From positions 1,984,001 to 2,048,000 of the forward strand of contig OZ244892.1 of the NCBI GenBank assembly GCA_965221465.1: a stretch of 64,000 bases of DNA, written 5' to 3'. Below are positions 35,350 through 45,782 of the stretch, piece by piece. Under the pieces are notes generated by a model. The model saw nothing but the letters and a program-made list of their open reading frames with translations, was not told where the DNA came from and searched no databases. Position numbers and translations under genes: made by a program. This stretch comes from Azophilus sp965221465 (GTDB taxonomy: Bacteria; Pseudomonadota; Gammaproteobacteria; Pseudomonadales; Azotimanducaceae). How positions within the stretch are numbered: the first letter of the stretch is position 1; the number at the start of each line of letters is the position of its first letter.

Positions 35350-37387
35350 GGTCAACAGCTACAGCATGATCATGAACCGCCTCCTCCATCCCTGCGGTCG
35401 GTCCGGTGCGGCCACAGCCTCCCTCCTTCTCGTTGGCCGTCGCTCCCGCGCCCCGGCACTCCGGGCCGGTGCGACCGTGCTGTTGGCCGTGAGCCTGGCC
35501 GGGTGCCGGTTCGACCTCACCCCCGACGCCTTCGAACACGCCGCCACCGTCGGCGAGACGGTGCGCGACACCCTCACACTCTCGAACCCCAGTGACGAGC
35601 CGGTCGATTTCTCGCTGGAAGTCAACGGCAGCGGGTTGACGGTCTCGCCGGCGTCCGGTGTCCTAGAGCCCGGGGAAGAGATGGCCATTGCCGTCGAGGC
35701 GGACTGTGAGGAGCCGGGGCTCGTCGATACGGAGATTGCGGTCTCCGGCTGGACCGGCAAGCAGGGGGCGACGGTGGGGGTGCCGTTTGCGTTGGAGTGT
35801 GCGACACCCATCGGAACGCAGTTGATGCGGCTCGAAGTGTTCCAGGGGCCGCCGGTCTTCTTGAAGGATTATCTGCGCGGCACGGAAACCAAGCCCGTGA
35901 ACCTGCATCGCCCGGAAAACGGGGCGGAGCCGGTGCCCGAATGGCAAACCCCCGAAAAGGTCGGGGACGGCAGCCGAGATTTCTACCACCCGTCGAAGGG
36001 CGACGCCTGGTCGTTCGACAACGAAGGTATGGTCACGGGCATCTGGGGCCGTCGGGCGGCCGTGGCGCTGACCGCCTTTCATGAAGACGCCTCGCCGCCG
36101 GAGTTGGCGGCGACGGTGGATGGCGAGGAATTGCCCGAGCTGAGGCGCGAGACGGCAACCTTCGGCGACGGTTACGAGACAGAGGTGGTGTTCGACGTTG
36201 CAGCCGAGCGCTACCGCCGCGGGGCGGTTCTCAAGGTGGCCATGGAAGCCGCCGCCGTGAGCGCGACCGACACGCTGGCGTTCTTCGGCGAGACGGTCGA
36301 GCCACTGATGGTGACCTGGGTCCCGATCGAGACGGCCGACTTTCCGGGGCCGGAGATCGACGCCGAGTTCTACATGGCAGCGACGGCGTCCTGGCTGCCG
36401 GTGGCCGAGACCGTCACCGGGGTCGGGCCGACGATGACCTATGAGGAGGTCGGTGGCGAGAAACCCGGGTGGCGTTACAATATCTTCGAAGCCGGGGAAC
36501 AACTCGGCGAGCACCGGGCGCGCCATGCGTGCGGGCGCGACGAGATCTACGTTGGCCTCTTCGACAACCACGCGATGTTCAACGCGGAGGGCTCAAGCGG
36601 CGCGCTGGGCTACGCCACGAGCGGGATCATCGGCAGTACGATCATCCACTTCGAGGACGAGGAGATACTGCCGTTGGACATCCACCACATGGCGATGCTG
36701 AACGCCCACGAATTGGGGCACTATTTCGAGCAGAACCACGTGCCGGGGTGTTACATGCGGGGCCCGACGACCGCAGACTACCCCTACCCGGAGGGCAAGG
36801 TCGGCCCGGCGCGCGGCTGGGACTGGATTTCCATGCAGTTTGCGGAGCGCGACGAGGATCTGGTGCTGTCACCCCGGCACCTGTCGCGAGGGATCAGCGA
36901 CTTCATGATGGCGTGTGGCGTCGAGTGGGTCGTTTCCGATTTTTCCTATCAGTTGATGGCGCTGTTTCAGCAATCGCCGTCTCACGCGTATAGCGCGACG
37001 GGCTGTGAGGTCGGCACGGAAGCTGCGACACTGGTGACCAAGTCGACCCGGCCGGTGACGACGGCGCCGCCTCGGAGCATTGCGCTGGCCGGAACGCTCT
37101 CCGATGCGGGGCTGGCAACGATTACCCTCGCCGAGCCAAACGGCAATCCGCCGTGGCGGGCGCCTACGGCCGGCAGGCTTACCCTGGAAGTGCTGGACGC
37201 CGGTGGGGGCGTGCTTTACCGCGAACCGCTCGTCGTCTCGCACGCCGGCCACGACCATGGACACGGCCTCGGCCATCGACCGGTGCTGTGGAGTACGCGG
37301 GTCCCCTATCAGATCGGTGCCGAAACCGTGGTGCTGCGCGGTGCGGCAGGGGACGTGTTGGCCGAGATGGCGGTGAGCCATGATTAG
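35342..37387 (+). CDS. metzincin-like zinc metalloprotease lipoprotein, array B copy 8
   Basis: 681 residues, GTG start overlapping copy 7. The leader is short (MIRVNSYSMIMNRLLHPC, lipobox SLAGC). The variable cassette EWQTPEKVGDGSRDFYHPS resembles copy 3. The zinc motif is HELGHYFEQNH, the only copy with Glu at the eighth position, followed by CYMRGPTT. The tail after the Met-turn (QQSPSHAYSATGCEVGTEAA) equals copies 2 and 9. Confidence 0.85.
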   Translation: MIRVNSYSMIMNRLLHPCGRSGAATASLLLVGRRSRAPALRAGATVLLAVSLAGCRFDLTPDAFEHAATVGETVRDTLTLSNPSDEPVDFSLEVNGSGLTVSPASGVLEPGEEMAIAVEADCEEPGLVDTEIAVSGWTGKQGATVGVPFALECATPIGTQLMRLEVFQGPPVFLKDYLRGTETKPVNLHRPENGAEPVPEWQTPEKVGDGSRDFYHPSKGDAWSFDNEGMVTGIWGRRAAVALTAFHEDASPPELAATVDGEELPELRRETATFGDGYETEVVFDVAAERYRRGAVLKVAMEAAAVSATDTLAFFGETVEPLMVTWVPIETADFPGPEIDAEFYMAATASWLPVAETVTGVGPTMTYEEVGGEKPGWRYNIFEAGEQLGEHRARHACGRDEIYVGLFDNHAMFNAEGSSGALGYATSGIIGSTIIHFEDEEILPLDIHHMAMLNAHELGHYFEQNHVPGCYMRGPTTADYPYPEGKVGPARGWDWISMQFAERDEDLVLSPRHLSRGISDFMMACGVEWVVSDFSYQLMALFQQSPSHAYSATGCEVGTEAATLVTKSTRPVTTAPPRSIALAGTLSDAGLATITLAEPNGNPPWRAPTAGRLTLEVLDAGGGVLYREPLVVSHAGHDHGHGLGHRPVLWSTRVPYQIGAETVVLRGAAGDVLAEMAVSHD

Positions 37388-39418
37388 GGTCAACAGCTAC
37401 AGCACGAACATGAACCGCCTCCTCCATCCCTGCCGTCGGTTCGGTGCGGCCACAGCCTCCCTCCTTCTCGTTGGCCGTCGCTCCCGCGTCCCCGTGCTCG
37501 AGACGGGCACGGCCGCGCTGTTGGCGCTGGTCCTGGCCGGCTGCCGTTTCGACCTCACCCCCGACGCCTTCGACCACGCCGCCACCGTCGGCGAGACGGT
37601 GCGCGACACGCTCACACTTTCGAACCCGAGCGACGAGCCGGTCGATTTCTCGCTGGCCGTCAACGGCAGCGGGCTGACGGTCTCGCCGGCGTCCGGCGTG
37701 CTCGCGCCTGGGGCCGAGGTGGCCATTGCCGTCTCGGCGGACTGCGAGGAGCCGGGGCTCGTCGATACGGAGATTGCGGTCTCCGGCTGGACCGGCAAGC
37801 AGGGGGCGACGGTGGGCGTGCCGTTTGCGTTGGAGTGTGCCACTCCGATCGGGACGCAACTGATGCGCCTCGAAGTGCTGCAAGGGCCGCCGGTCTTCCG
37901 CAAGGACTATCTCCGCGGCACGGAAACCAAGCCCGTCAACCTGCATCGCCCGGAAAACGGGGCGGAGCCGGTTCCGGAATGGCAATCGCGCAGAAGCGTC
38001 GACGACGGCAGCGGCAATTCGTATTACCCATCGAAAGACGACGCCTGGTCGTTCGACAACGAAGGCATGGTGACGGGCATCTGGGGTCGCCGGGCAGCCG
38101 TGGCGCTGTCCGCCTTTCACGAAGGCGCCTCGCCGCCGGAGCTGGCGGCGACGGTGGATGGCGAGGAATTGCCCGAGCTGAAGCGCGAGACGGCAACCTT
38201 CGGCGATGGTTACGAGACGGTGGTGGTGTTCGACGTCGCACCCGAACGGTACCAGCGCGGGGCGGTGCTCAAGGTGGCCATGGAAGCCGACGGGGTGAGC
38301 GCGACCGACACGCTGGCGTTCTTCGGCGAGACGGTCGAGCCGCTCATGGTGACCTGGATCCCGATCGAGACGGTCGATTTTCCGGGACCGGAGATCGATG
38401 CGGAGCTTTATATGGAAGCGACCGCTTCCTGGCTGCCGGTGGCCGAAACCGTCACCGGGGTCGGTCCGACGATGACCTACGAGGAGGTCGGCGGCGAGGG
38501 GCGCGGCCGCCGCTACAATATCTACGAGGCGGGGGAGCAACTCGGCGAGCACCGGGCGCGCCATGCGTGCGGGCACGACGAGATCTACGTCGGGCTCTTC
38601 GACAACCACGCCATGTTCAATGCGGAAGACTCAAGCGGCGCGCGGGGTTACGCCACGAGCGGGATCATCGGCAGCACCATCATCCACTTCGAGGACAAGG
38701 AGATCGTACCCAGGGACATCCACCGCATGGCTATGCTGAACGCCCACGAACTGGGGCACTACTTCCATCAGAGCCACGTGCCGGGGTGTTACATGCGTGG
38801 CGCGACGACCGTCGACTACCCTACCCAGAGGGCAAGGTCGGCCCGGCGCGCGGCTGGGACTGGATTTCCATGCAGTTTGCGGAGCGCGACGAACACCTGG
38901 TGCTGTCGCCTAGGGGCCTGTCGTTTCCGATCAGTGATTTCATGATGGCTTGTGGCGGTGAGTGGGTCGTTTCCGATTTTTCCTATCAGTTGATGGCGCT
39001 GTTTCAGCAATCGCCGTCTCACGCGTATAGCGCGACGGGCTGTGAGGTCGGCACGGAAGCTGCGACACTGGTGACCAAGTCGACCCGGCCGGTGGCGGCC
39101 CCGCCGCCGCGGAGCATTGCGCTAGCCGGGACGCTCTCCGATGCGGGGCTGGCAACGATCACCCTGGCCGAGCCAAACGGCAATCCGCCCTGGCGAGCGC
39201 GGTCGGCTGGCGGATTTACCCTGGAAGTGCTGGACGCCGGTGGGGGCGTGCTGCACCGCGAACCGCTCGTCGTCTCGCACGCCGGTCACGACCACGGCCT
39301 CGGCCATCGACCGGCGCTGTGGAGCACGCGGGTTCCCTACCGCACCGGTGCCGAGACGGTGGTACTGCGCGGTGCGGCGGGAGCGGTATTGGCGGAGATG
39401 GCGCTCAGCCATGATTAG
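37380..39418 (+). pseudogene. metalloprotease lipoprotein, array B copy 9, frameshifted
   Basis: The frame from ATG 37380 has leader, Ig-like domain and HELGHYFHQSH, but at about 38820 the sequence GACTACCCTACCCAG lacks one C compared with GACTACCCCTACCCG in the other copies. The frame then closes at 38945 with a 521-residue product lacking the Met-turn and C-terminal domain. The remaining homologous sequence continues in the other frame to TAG 39418. It is a single clean deletion, so it is either recent or a sequencing error in a C run. Confidence 0.8.
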
Positions 39419-41471
39419 GGTCAACAGCTACAACATGAACATGAGCCGCTTCCGCCATCCCTGCAGTCGCTCCGGTGCGGCCCCAGCCTCCCTGCTTCTC
39501 TTGGGCCGTCGCTCCCGCGCTCCCATACGAACGGCGGGTGCGGCCGCGCTGCTGGCCCTGAGCCTGACCGGCTGCCGGTTCGACCTCACCCCCGAGTCCT
39601 TCGAGCACGCCGCCACCGTCGGCGAGACGGTGCGCGACACCCTCACACTCTCGAACCCGAGTGACGAGCCGGTCGATTTCTCTCTGGTCGTCAACCGCAG
39701 TGGACTGACGGTCTCGCCGGCGTCCGGCGTGCTCGCGCCTGGGGCAGAGATGGCCATTGCCGTCGAGGCGGACTGTGAGGAGCCGGGGCTCGTCGATACG
39801 GAGATTGCGGTCTCCGGCTGGACCGGCAAGCAGGGCGCGACGGTGGGGGTGCCCTTTGCGCTGGAGTGCGCCACTCCGGTTGGGACGCAGTTGATGCGGC
39901 TAGAGGTGTTCCAGGGGCCGCCCGTCTTCTTGAAGGACTATCTCCGCGGTACGGAAACCAAGCCCGTGAACCTGCACCGGCCGGAAAACGGGGCGGAGCC
40001 CGTGCCGGAATGGCAATCACGCGTAGACGTCGATGACGGCAGCGGCGATGACTACTACCCATCGAAGGACGATGCCTGGTCGTTCGACAACGAAGGCATG
40101 GTGACGGGCATCTGGGGTCGCCGGGCGGCCGTGGCGCTGACCGCCTTTCATGAAGACGCCTCGCCGCCGGAGCTGGCGGCGACGGTGGATGGCGAGGAAT
40201 TGCCCGAGCTGAAGCGCGAGACGGCAACCTTCGGCGACGGTTACGAGACGGTGGTGGTGTTCGACGTCGCGCCCGAACGGTACCAGCGCGGGGCGGTGCT
40301 CGAGGTGGCCATGGAAGCCGATGGTGTGAGCGCGACCGACACGCTGGCGCTCTTCGGCGAGACGGTCGAGCCGTTGATGGTGACCTGGATTCCGATCGAG
40401 ACGGCCGACTTTCCGGGGCCGGAGATCGACGCCGAGTTCTACATGGAATCGACGGCGTCGTGGCTGCCGGTGGCCGAGACCGTCACTGGGGTCGGGCCGA
40501 CGATGACCTACGAGGCGGTCGGCACCGAGGTGTACGGCAGCCGGTACAACATCGTCGAGGCAAGCAAACAGCTCGGAGAACACCGGGCGCGCCATGCGTG
40601 CGGGCGCGACGAGATCTACATTGGCCTCTTCGACAACCACGCCATGTTCAACGCGGAAGACTCAAGCGGTGCACGGGGCTACGCGGGCTCGGGGATCATC
40701 GGCAGTACGATCATCCATTTCGATTACAAGGAGATCGTGCCCAGGGACATCCACCACATGGCGATGCTGAACGCCCACGAACTGGGGCATTACTTCCATC
40801 AGAGCCACGTCCCGGGGTGTTACATGCAGGGCGCGACGACCGTCGACTACCCCTATCCGGAGGGAAAGGTCGGCCCGGCGCGCGGCTGGGACTGGATCTC
40901 GATGCAGTTCGCGGAGCGCGACGAGCACCTGGTGCTGTCGCCAAGGGGCCTGTCGCGAGGGATCGCCGATTTCATGATGGCGTGTGGTGTCGAGTGGGTC
41001 GTTTCCGACTTTTCCTATCAGTTGATGGCGCTATTCCGCCAGTCGTCTAAGGCGCACAGCGCGACGGGCTGTGAGGACGACACGGAAACCGCGCGGCTGG
41101 TGGCCAAGTCGACGCGACCGGTGGCGGCCCCGCCGCCGCGGAGCATAGCGCTCGCCGGGACGCTCTCCGACGAAGGGCTCGCAACGATCACCCTGGCCGA
41201 GCCGAACGGCAACGCGCCCTGGCGAGCGCGGTCGGCTGGCGGATTTACGCTGGAAGTGCTCGACGCCGGCGGCAGCGTACTGCACCGCGAACCGCTCGTC
41301 GTCTCGCACGCCGGTCACGACCACGGTCACGGCCTCGGCTACCGAACGGCGCTGTGGAGCACGCGGGTCCCCTATCAGATCGGTGCCGAAACCGTGGTGC
41401 TGCGCGGCGCCGCGGGGGACGTGCTGGCCGAAACGAGGATCAGCCCCGATCAGGACGAAACAGTCCGCTGA
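39411..41471 (+). CDS. metzincin-like zinc metalloprotease lipoprotein, array B copy 10 (last)
   Basis: 686 residues. ATG 39411 overlaps the end of copy 9. The leader region reads LLGRRSRAPIRTAGAAALLA with lipobox SLTGC. Zinc motif H456ELGHYFHQSH and FMMAC are intact. One glycosylation-like NGSG of the Ig domain is NRSG here. The tail RQSSKAHSATGCEDDTETAR matches copy 3 of array A, and the C-terminal TRISPDQDETVR matches copy 5, the other array-terminal gene. Confidence 0.85.
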   Translation: MIRVNSYNMNMSRFRHPCSRSGAAPASLLLLGRRSRAPIRTAGAAALLALSLTGCRFDLTPESFEHAATVGETVRDTLTLSNPSDEPVDFSLVVNRSGLTVSPASGVLAPGAEMAIAVEADCEEPGLVDTEIAVSGWTGKQGATVGVPFALECATPVGTQLMRLEVFQGPPVFLKDYLRGTETKPVNLHRPENGAEPVPEWQSRVDVDDGSGDDYYPSKDDAWSFDNEGMVTGIWGRRAAVALTAFHEDASPPELAATVDGEELPELKRETATFGDGYETVVVFDVAPERYQRGAVLEVAMEADGVSATDTLALFGETVEPLMVTWIPIETADFPGPEIDAEFYMESTASWLPVAETVTGVGPTMTYEAVGTEVYGSRYNIVEASKQLGEHRARHACGRDEIYIGLFDNHAMFNAEDSSGARGYAGSGIIGSTIIHFDYKEIVPRDIHHMAMLNAHELGHYFHQSHVPGCYMQGATTVDYPYPEGKVGPARGWDWISMQFAERDEHLVLSPRGLSRGIADFMMACGVEWVVSDFSYQLMALFRQSSKAHSATGCEDDTETARLVAKSTRPVAAPPPRSIALAGTLSDEGLATITLAEPNGNAPWRARSAGGFTLEVLDAGGSVLHREPLVVSHAGHDHGHGLGYRTALWSTRVPYQIGAETVVLRGAAGDVLAETRISPDQDETVR

Positions 41472-41493
41472 AGCGGCGACGCGCTGGACCATT

Positions 41494-41541
41494 ACCGCCC
41501 TGGTCGAAAGCGCAATCAGCCGCGCCGGGCCGCGGACCTGA
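41494..41541 (+). pseudogene. detached ddl 3' end (right direct repeat, 41494-41524, plus original stop)
   Basis: ACCGCCCTGGTCGAAAGCGC and following bases repeat 16311-16341 with one mismatch. The frame continues as TALVESAISRAGPRT and stops at TGA 41539-41541, the natural-looking end of a D-Ala ligase. No upstream ddl sequence is present here. It is best explained as the original gene end displaced 25 kb by the island. Confidence 0.75.
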
Positions 41542-41553
41542 GCGACAAGCCGC

Positions 41554-42837
41554 TTACAGGTCGTAACCCCGCTCGTTGTGCAGCACCAGGTCGAGCCCTT
41601 CGACCTCTTCGTCGGCCGCCACGCGGTTGCCCATGAGCGCGCCGGTCACCTTGAGAATGACGAAGGTGGCAATGGCCGTGTAGCCCAGCGTCGCCAGCAC
41701 CGCAATCGCCTGAACCCCGAACTGGCTGCCCATGGTCGCGCCATCGGTGGTGTAGCCCTGGCCGCTGAATACGCCCAGAGAGGTAGAGGCAAACACCGCG
41801 GTGAGCAGCATGCCCAGGGAGCCGCCGACACCGTGGACCGGGAACACGTCAAGGGAGTCGTCGATCGTCAGCTTGCGCTTGATGAATATGGTGGCGACGA
41901 AACAGACGAATCCTGCCGCGAGACCGATGAGCAGCGCACCCGCGGGGCCGACGAAACCGGATGCCGGGGTGATGGTGCCGAGCCCGGCGACCATCCCCGT
42001 GACCGCGCCCAGCGCACTCGGCTTGCCGAACCGCACCCATTCGCAGACCATCCAGGTGAAGGCGCCCGCCGATGCCGATATGTGCGTCACCAGCATGGCC
42101 ATGGCCGCATCGCCGTTGGACGCCAGGGCACTGCCGCCGTTGAACCCGAACCAGCCCACCCAGAGCATGCCGGCGCCGGCAATGGTCAGGGTCATGTTGT
42201 GCGGCGGCATGGCCTGATCCGGGAAGCCGTTGCGGTTGCCGAGCACCATTGCCGCCACGATCGCCGCGGTACCGGCGGTGACGTGGACGACGGTTCCGCC
42301 GGCGAAATCCATCGCGCCCATGTCGCCGAGCCAGCCGCCGCCCCACACCCAGTGACAGATCGGGGCGTAGACGAGCAGCAGCCAGAGCGCCGAGAATGTG
42401 AGCATCGCGGAAAAGCGCATCCGCTCTGCGAAGCCGCCGACGATCAGCGCCGGCGTGATGATGGCGAAGGTCAGCTGGAACAGCGAGAACGCCGATTCCG
42501 GAATGGTGCCGCTCAGGGTGTCTTCCTGAATCCCGCCGAGAAACGCATTGCCGAGGCCGCCCACGAATGCATTGCCTTCCGAGAATGCCAGGCTGTAGCC
42601 GGCAATCAGCCAGAGAATCGAGACCAGGCAGGTAATGGTGAAACACTGCATCAGCACGCTCAGGACGTTCTTGCTGCGCACCAGGCCCGCATAGAACAGG
42701 GAAAGGCCCGGTATGGTCATGAACAGCACCAGCGCCGCGGATGTCAGGATCCAGGCGGTATCCCCCTCGTTCAACGTGTCTGCCGCCGCGGGCGCGGCAA
42801 CGGCCAACAGGCCAGCAGCCAATATCCAGCGTCTCAT
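41554..42837 (-). CDS. amtB: ammonium transporter, Amt family
   Basis: 427 residues: a cleavable signal sequence (LAAGLLAVAAPAAADT) and about 11 transmembrane helices. Signatures include FYAGLVRSKNVLSVLMQC near the N-terminus, GAMDFAGGTVVHVTAGTAA (ammonium-signature and pore histidine) and the second pore histidine in FPVHGVGGSLGMLL. It conducts ammonia across the inner membrane. The ATG at 42837 is preceded by GGAGG. Usually a PII gene (glnK) is adjacent; none is seen here. Its 3' side now faces the island edge. Confidence 0.95.
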   Translation of the reverse strand: MRRWILAAGLLAVAAPAAADTLNEGDTAWILTSAALVLFMTIPGLSLFYAGLVRSKNVLSVLMQCFTITCLVSILWLIAGYSLAFSEGNAFVGGLGNAFLGGIQEDTLSGTIPESAFSLFQLTFAIITPALIVGGFAERMRFSAMLTFSALWLLLVYAPICHWVWGGGWLGDMGAMDFAGGTVVHVTAGTAAIVAAMVLGNRNGFPDQAMPPHNMTLTIAGAGMLWVGWFGFNGGSALASNGDAAMAMLVTHISASAGAFTWMVCEWVRFGKPSALGAVTGMVAGLGTITPASGFVGPAGALLIGLAAGFVCFVATIFIKRKLTIDDSLDVFPVHGVGGSLGMLLTAVFASTSLGVFSGQGYTTDGATMGSQFGVQAIAVLATLGYTAIATFVILKVTGALMGNRVAADEEVEGLDLVLHNERGYDL

Positions 42838-42986
42838 CGTGTCTTTCCCTCCGTTAGTGCCTTTGCAGTGGCCAGGGCAGATTACTCAATGTGCCGCGAT
42901 GTCGCCAGCCCGAAACCCGCATCGGGTGTCGGATCGAACGCTCGGCTTGCGCCGCGCAACGAAACGCAGCGCCTGCAACCGGCGAA

Positions 42987-44000
42987 TCAAGGCGCAACAT
43001 CGGCGATGGAACGCACCAGCCCGGGCCCGCGGTAGATCAACGCCGTATAGACTTGCACCAGCGAGGCTCCGGCCCGCAACATCGCTTCCGCGTCCGCCGC
43101 CGACACGACCCCGCCGACACCGATAACGGGCACGCGTCCATCCAGGATTGCCGCCAGCGACGTCACGGTTTTCAGCGCCAGAGGGTTCAATGGCGCCCCG
43201 CTCAACCCGCCAGCCTCCTCCCCGTGGCGCATTTCATGCACTACCGGGCGCGAAACCGTCGTGTTGGTCGCAATAACGCCCTCCACTGCGAATTCGATCA
43301 GTTCCCCGGCCACCGCTTCCAACCCGTCGGGGCTCAGGTCCGGCCCGACCTTCACCGCCAGGGGCACGTGCCGCCCGTGCCGCGCCGCAAGCCGGGCCTG
43401 CCTTTCCTTCAGAACGCCAAGCAGCTTTCGCAGCGGCTCGCTGCCCTGCAGGGTCCGCAATCCAGGCGTGTTGGGAGAGGACAGGTTGACCGTCAGATAA
43501 TCGGCAAACTCGTACAGCGTATCCATGCACGCCACGTAGTCGCGGTGCGCATCTTCGAGCGCGGTGTCACGGTTCTTGCCGACATTGATACCCAGCCTGG
43601 CCCCGTGCAGCCGCCCGCGCTCCCGCAATCGGGCCAGGCGCCCCGCCATGGCAAGCATGCCGTCGTTGTTGAACCCCATGCGATTGATCAGCGCTTCGGC
43701 GGCCGGCAATCGGAACAGCCGCGGCGGCGGATTGCCCGGCTGCGGCCGCGGCGTGACGGTGCCCACTTCGACATGACCGAACCCGAGCCTCGCGAGCCCG
43801 GCAACCGCCCTGGCGTCCTTGTCGAGGCCGGCAGCCAGCCCGATACAGTTGCCGAATTCGATGCCCATCACCTGCCGCGGCGCACCGAGAGACTCCCTTC
43901 GACCCGGCAGCGTCCCCCAGGCCCGCAACGCTGCGAGCGCAGCCTGGTGAGAGGCTTCCGGGGGGAGCAGGAACAGCAGGCGCCGCAACAGGCCGTACAT
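42987..44000 (-). CDS. pyrD: dihydroorotate dehydrogenase, quinone-dependent (class 2)
   Basis: 337 residues, same size as E. coli PyrD. The N-terminal amphipathic membrane-binding helices (MYGLLRRLLFLLPPEASH) identify class 2. The FMN site appears as GLAAGLDKDARA and IGVGGV, and the active-site serine lies in NLSSPNTPGLRTLQ. It oxidises dihydroorotate with quinone in pyrimidine synthesis at the inner membrane. I use the ATG at 44000, which matches the family start; a TTG at 44015 is possible. Confidence 0.95.
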   Translation of the reverse strand: MYGLLRRLLFLLPPEASHQAALAALRAWGTLPGRRESLGAPRQVMGIEFGNCIGLAAGLDKDARAVAGLARLGFGHVEVGTVTPRPQPGNPPPRLFRLPAAEALINRMGFNNDGMLAMAGRLARLRERGRLHGARLGINVGKNRDTALEDAHRDYVACMDTLYEFADYLTVNLSSPNTPGLRTLQGSEPLRKLLGVLKERQARLAARHGRHVPLAVKVGPDLSPDGLEAVAGELIEFAVEGVIATNTTVSRPVVHEMRHGEEAGGLSGAPLNPLALKTVTSLAAILDGRVPVIGVGGVVSAADAEAMLRAGASLVQVYTALIYRGPGLVRSIADVAP

Positions 44001-44015
44001 GCGTAAAGCACTCAA

Positions 44016-44792
44016 CTCGGGTCAGGGCAGACGATTATCCCGCATTTGCCCCGCATTGAGCGCGGGTCGCCTCCGTCAGGCAACCCTCCAGCCGCTCGTG
44101 GCCGTGCTCTGCACTCGCAGAGTAACAATCTCACCTCCTTCCTGTTGCCTGCCTGTTGCCTGCCTGTCGCCTGCGCCGAGAATCGTACGTTCGATAAAGC
44201 GCCGAGAACCGCTTTACGGAACGCGCAACGAAAAGTCGGCTAGTCAGGCGGGCCGCCTTCGGCCGGGGAATCGGGAATGTGCCGCAGGTGCGACGTTCCG
44301 GCGGGCTGGTGCATCTCAGGCAGTTGCACCCCGCGACGCGGCGACCGGAAATCAACTCGCGGTACGCGCGGTGTTAAACTTGGCGGTTGCGGTTTCGAGA
44401 AGGGTGCCCGTCGTCGCGATAAGAGCGTTTGCCTGGCGCGATGGATGCCGATATCGCATATCGGTTCTCGGAGACCGGTCGAAGAAGCGGCTCTTCGCGG
44501 CGGTGAATGGCTTGATTTCAATGAGTTGAAGACTTTTCCAATGCGAGTCCCGAACCCGGCGCGCCGGGACGACGACGCGCAAGGAACACCAGACAATCGC
44601 TGGGAGAGAACCGGTGTGCGGTGCGTGTATCCGGCGCTGTTAAGGCTCGTGATTGCACCTATCGTAGCGGTAAGCGCCTCCGCCTGGTGCGCCGGATGCA
44701 CGTACCGCATACCGGTTCTCGGAGCCGGATCGAAGGTAAGGTTTTCTTGGTTAGCGAATTCAATAAAATCAATCACTTGGAAAACGTGTTCG
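44016..44792. other. 777-base region without a convincing gene, before moxR
   Basis: The region contains the dispersed R2 repeat in at least two partial copies (about 44396-44540 and 44552-44790) and no frame with family similarity on either strand. Two short CTGTTGCCTGC repeats occur at 44149-44169. The moxR promoter must lie here, but I could not identify -35/-10 elements with confidence. Confidence 0.6.
44396..44790 (+). repeat. dispersed repeat family R2, tandem copies b and c
   Basis: The blocks 44396-44540 and 44651-44790 align in order: a CGTCG/TATCG-TCGCGATAAG-type start, GCATAYCGGTTCTCGGA, TCGAAG, and a GCTTGATTTCAATGAGTTG-like end. The stretch 44552-44640 between them matches the copy before slt. 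Possible peptides from both blocks share the pattern G-C-x-Y-R-I-x-V-L-G-x-x-S-K, which suggests either coding ancestry or chance from DNA similarity. Confidence 0.5.

Positions 44793-45782
<990 letters not shown>

Larger units (their letters stand above)
16342..41493. mobile_element. putative genomic island with two metalloprotease arrays
   Basis: The segment lies between two copies of the ddl 3' end and contains only accessory secreted-protein genes: five tandem metalloprotease lipoproteins, a TSP1-like gene, a secreted beta-protein and five more metalloproteases. No integrase, transposase or tRNA is visible inside it. The right edge is sharp: a GCGCTGGACCATT motif after the last array gene (41481-41493) is followed at once by the ddl-derived repeat. 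The same motif follows the last gene of the first array, and the similarity ends at the same point. Island status is inferred from the flanking repeat and content, not from an integrase. Confidence 0.6.

Noticed and set aside
16342..41493. Composite transposon
   Set aside because: No insertion sequence flanks or lies within the region; only the ddl-derived direct repeat is found.
41578..43035. Plus-strand frame of 485 codons opposite amtB
   Set aside because: amtB has complete family motifs and a ribosome-binding site; the antisense frame has none.
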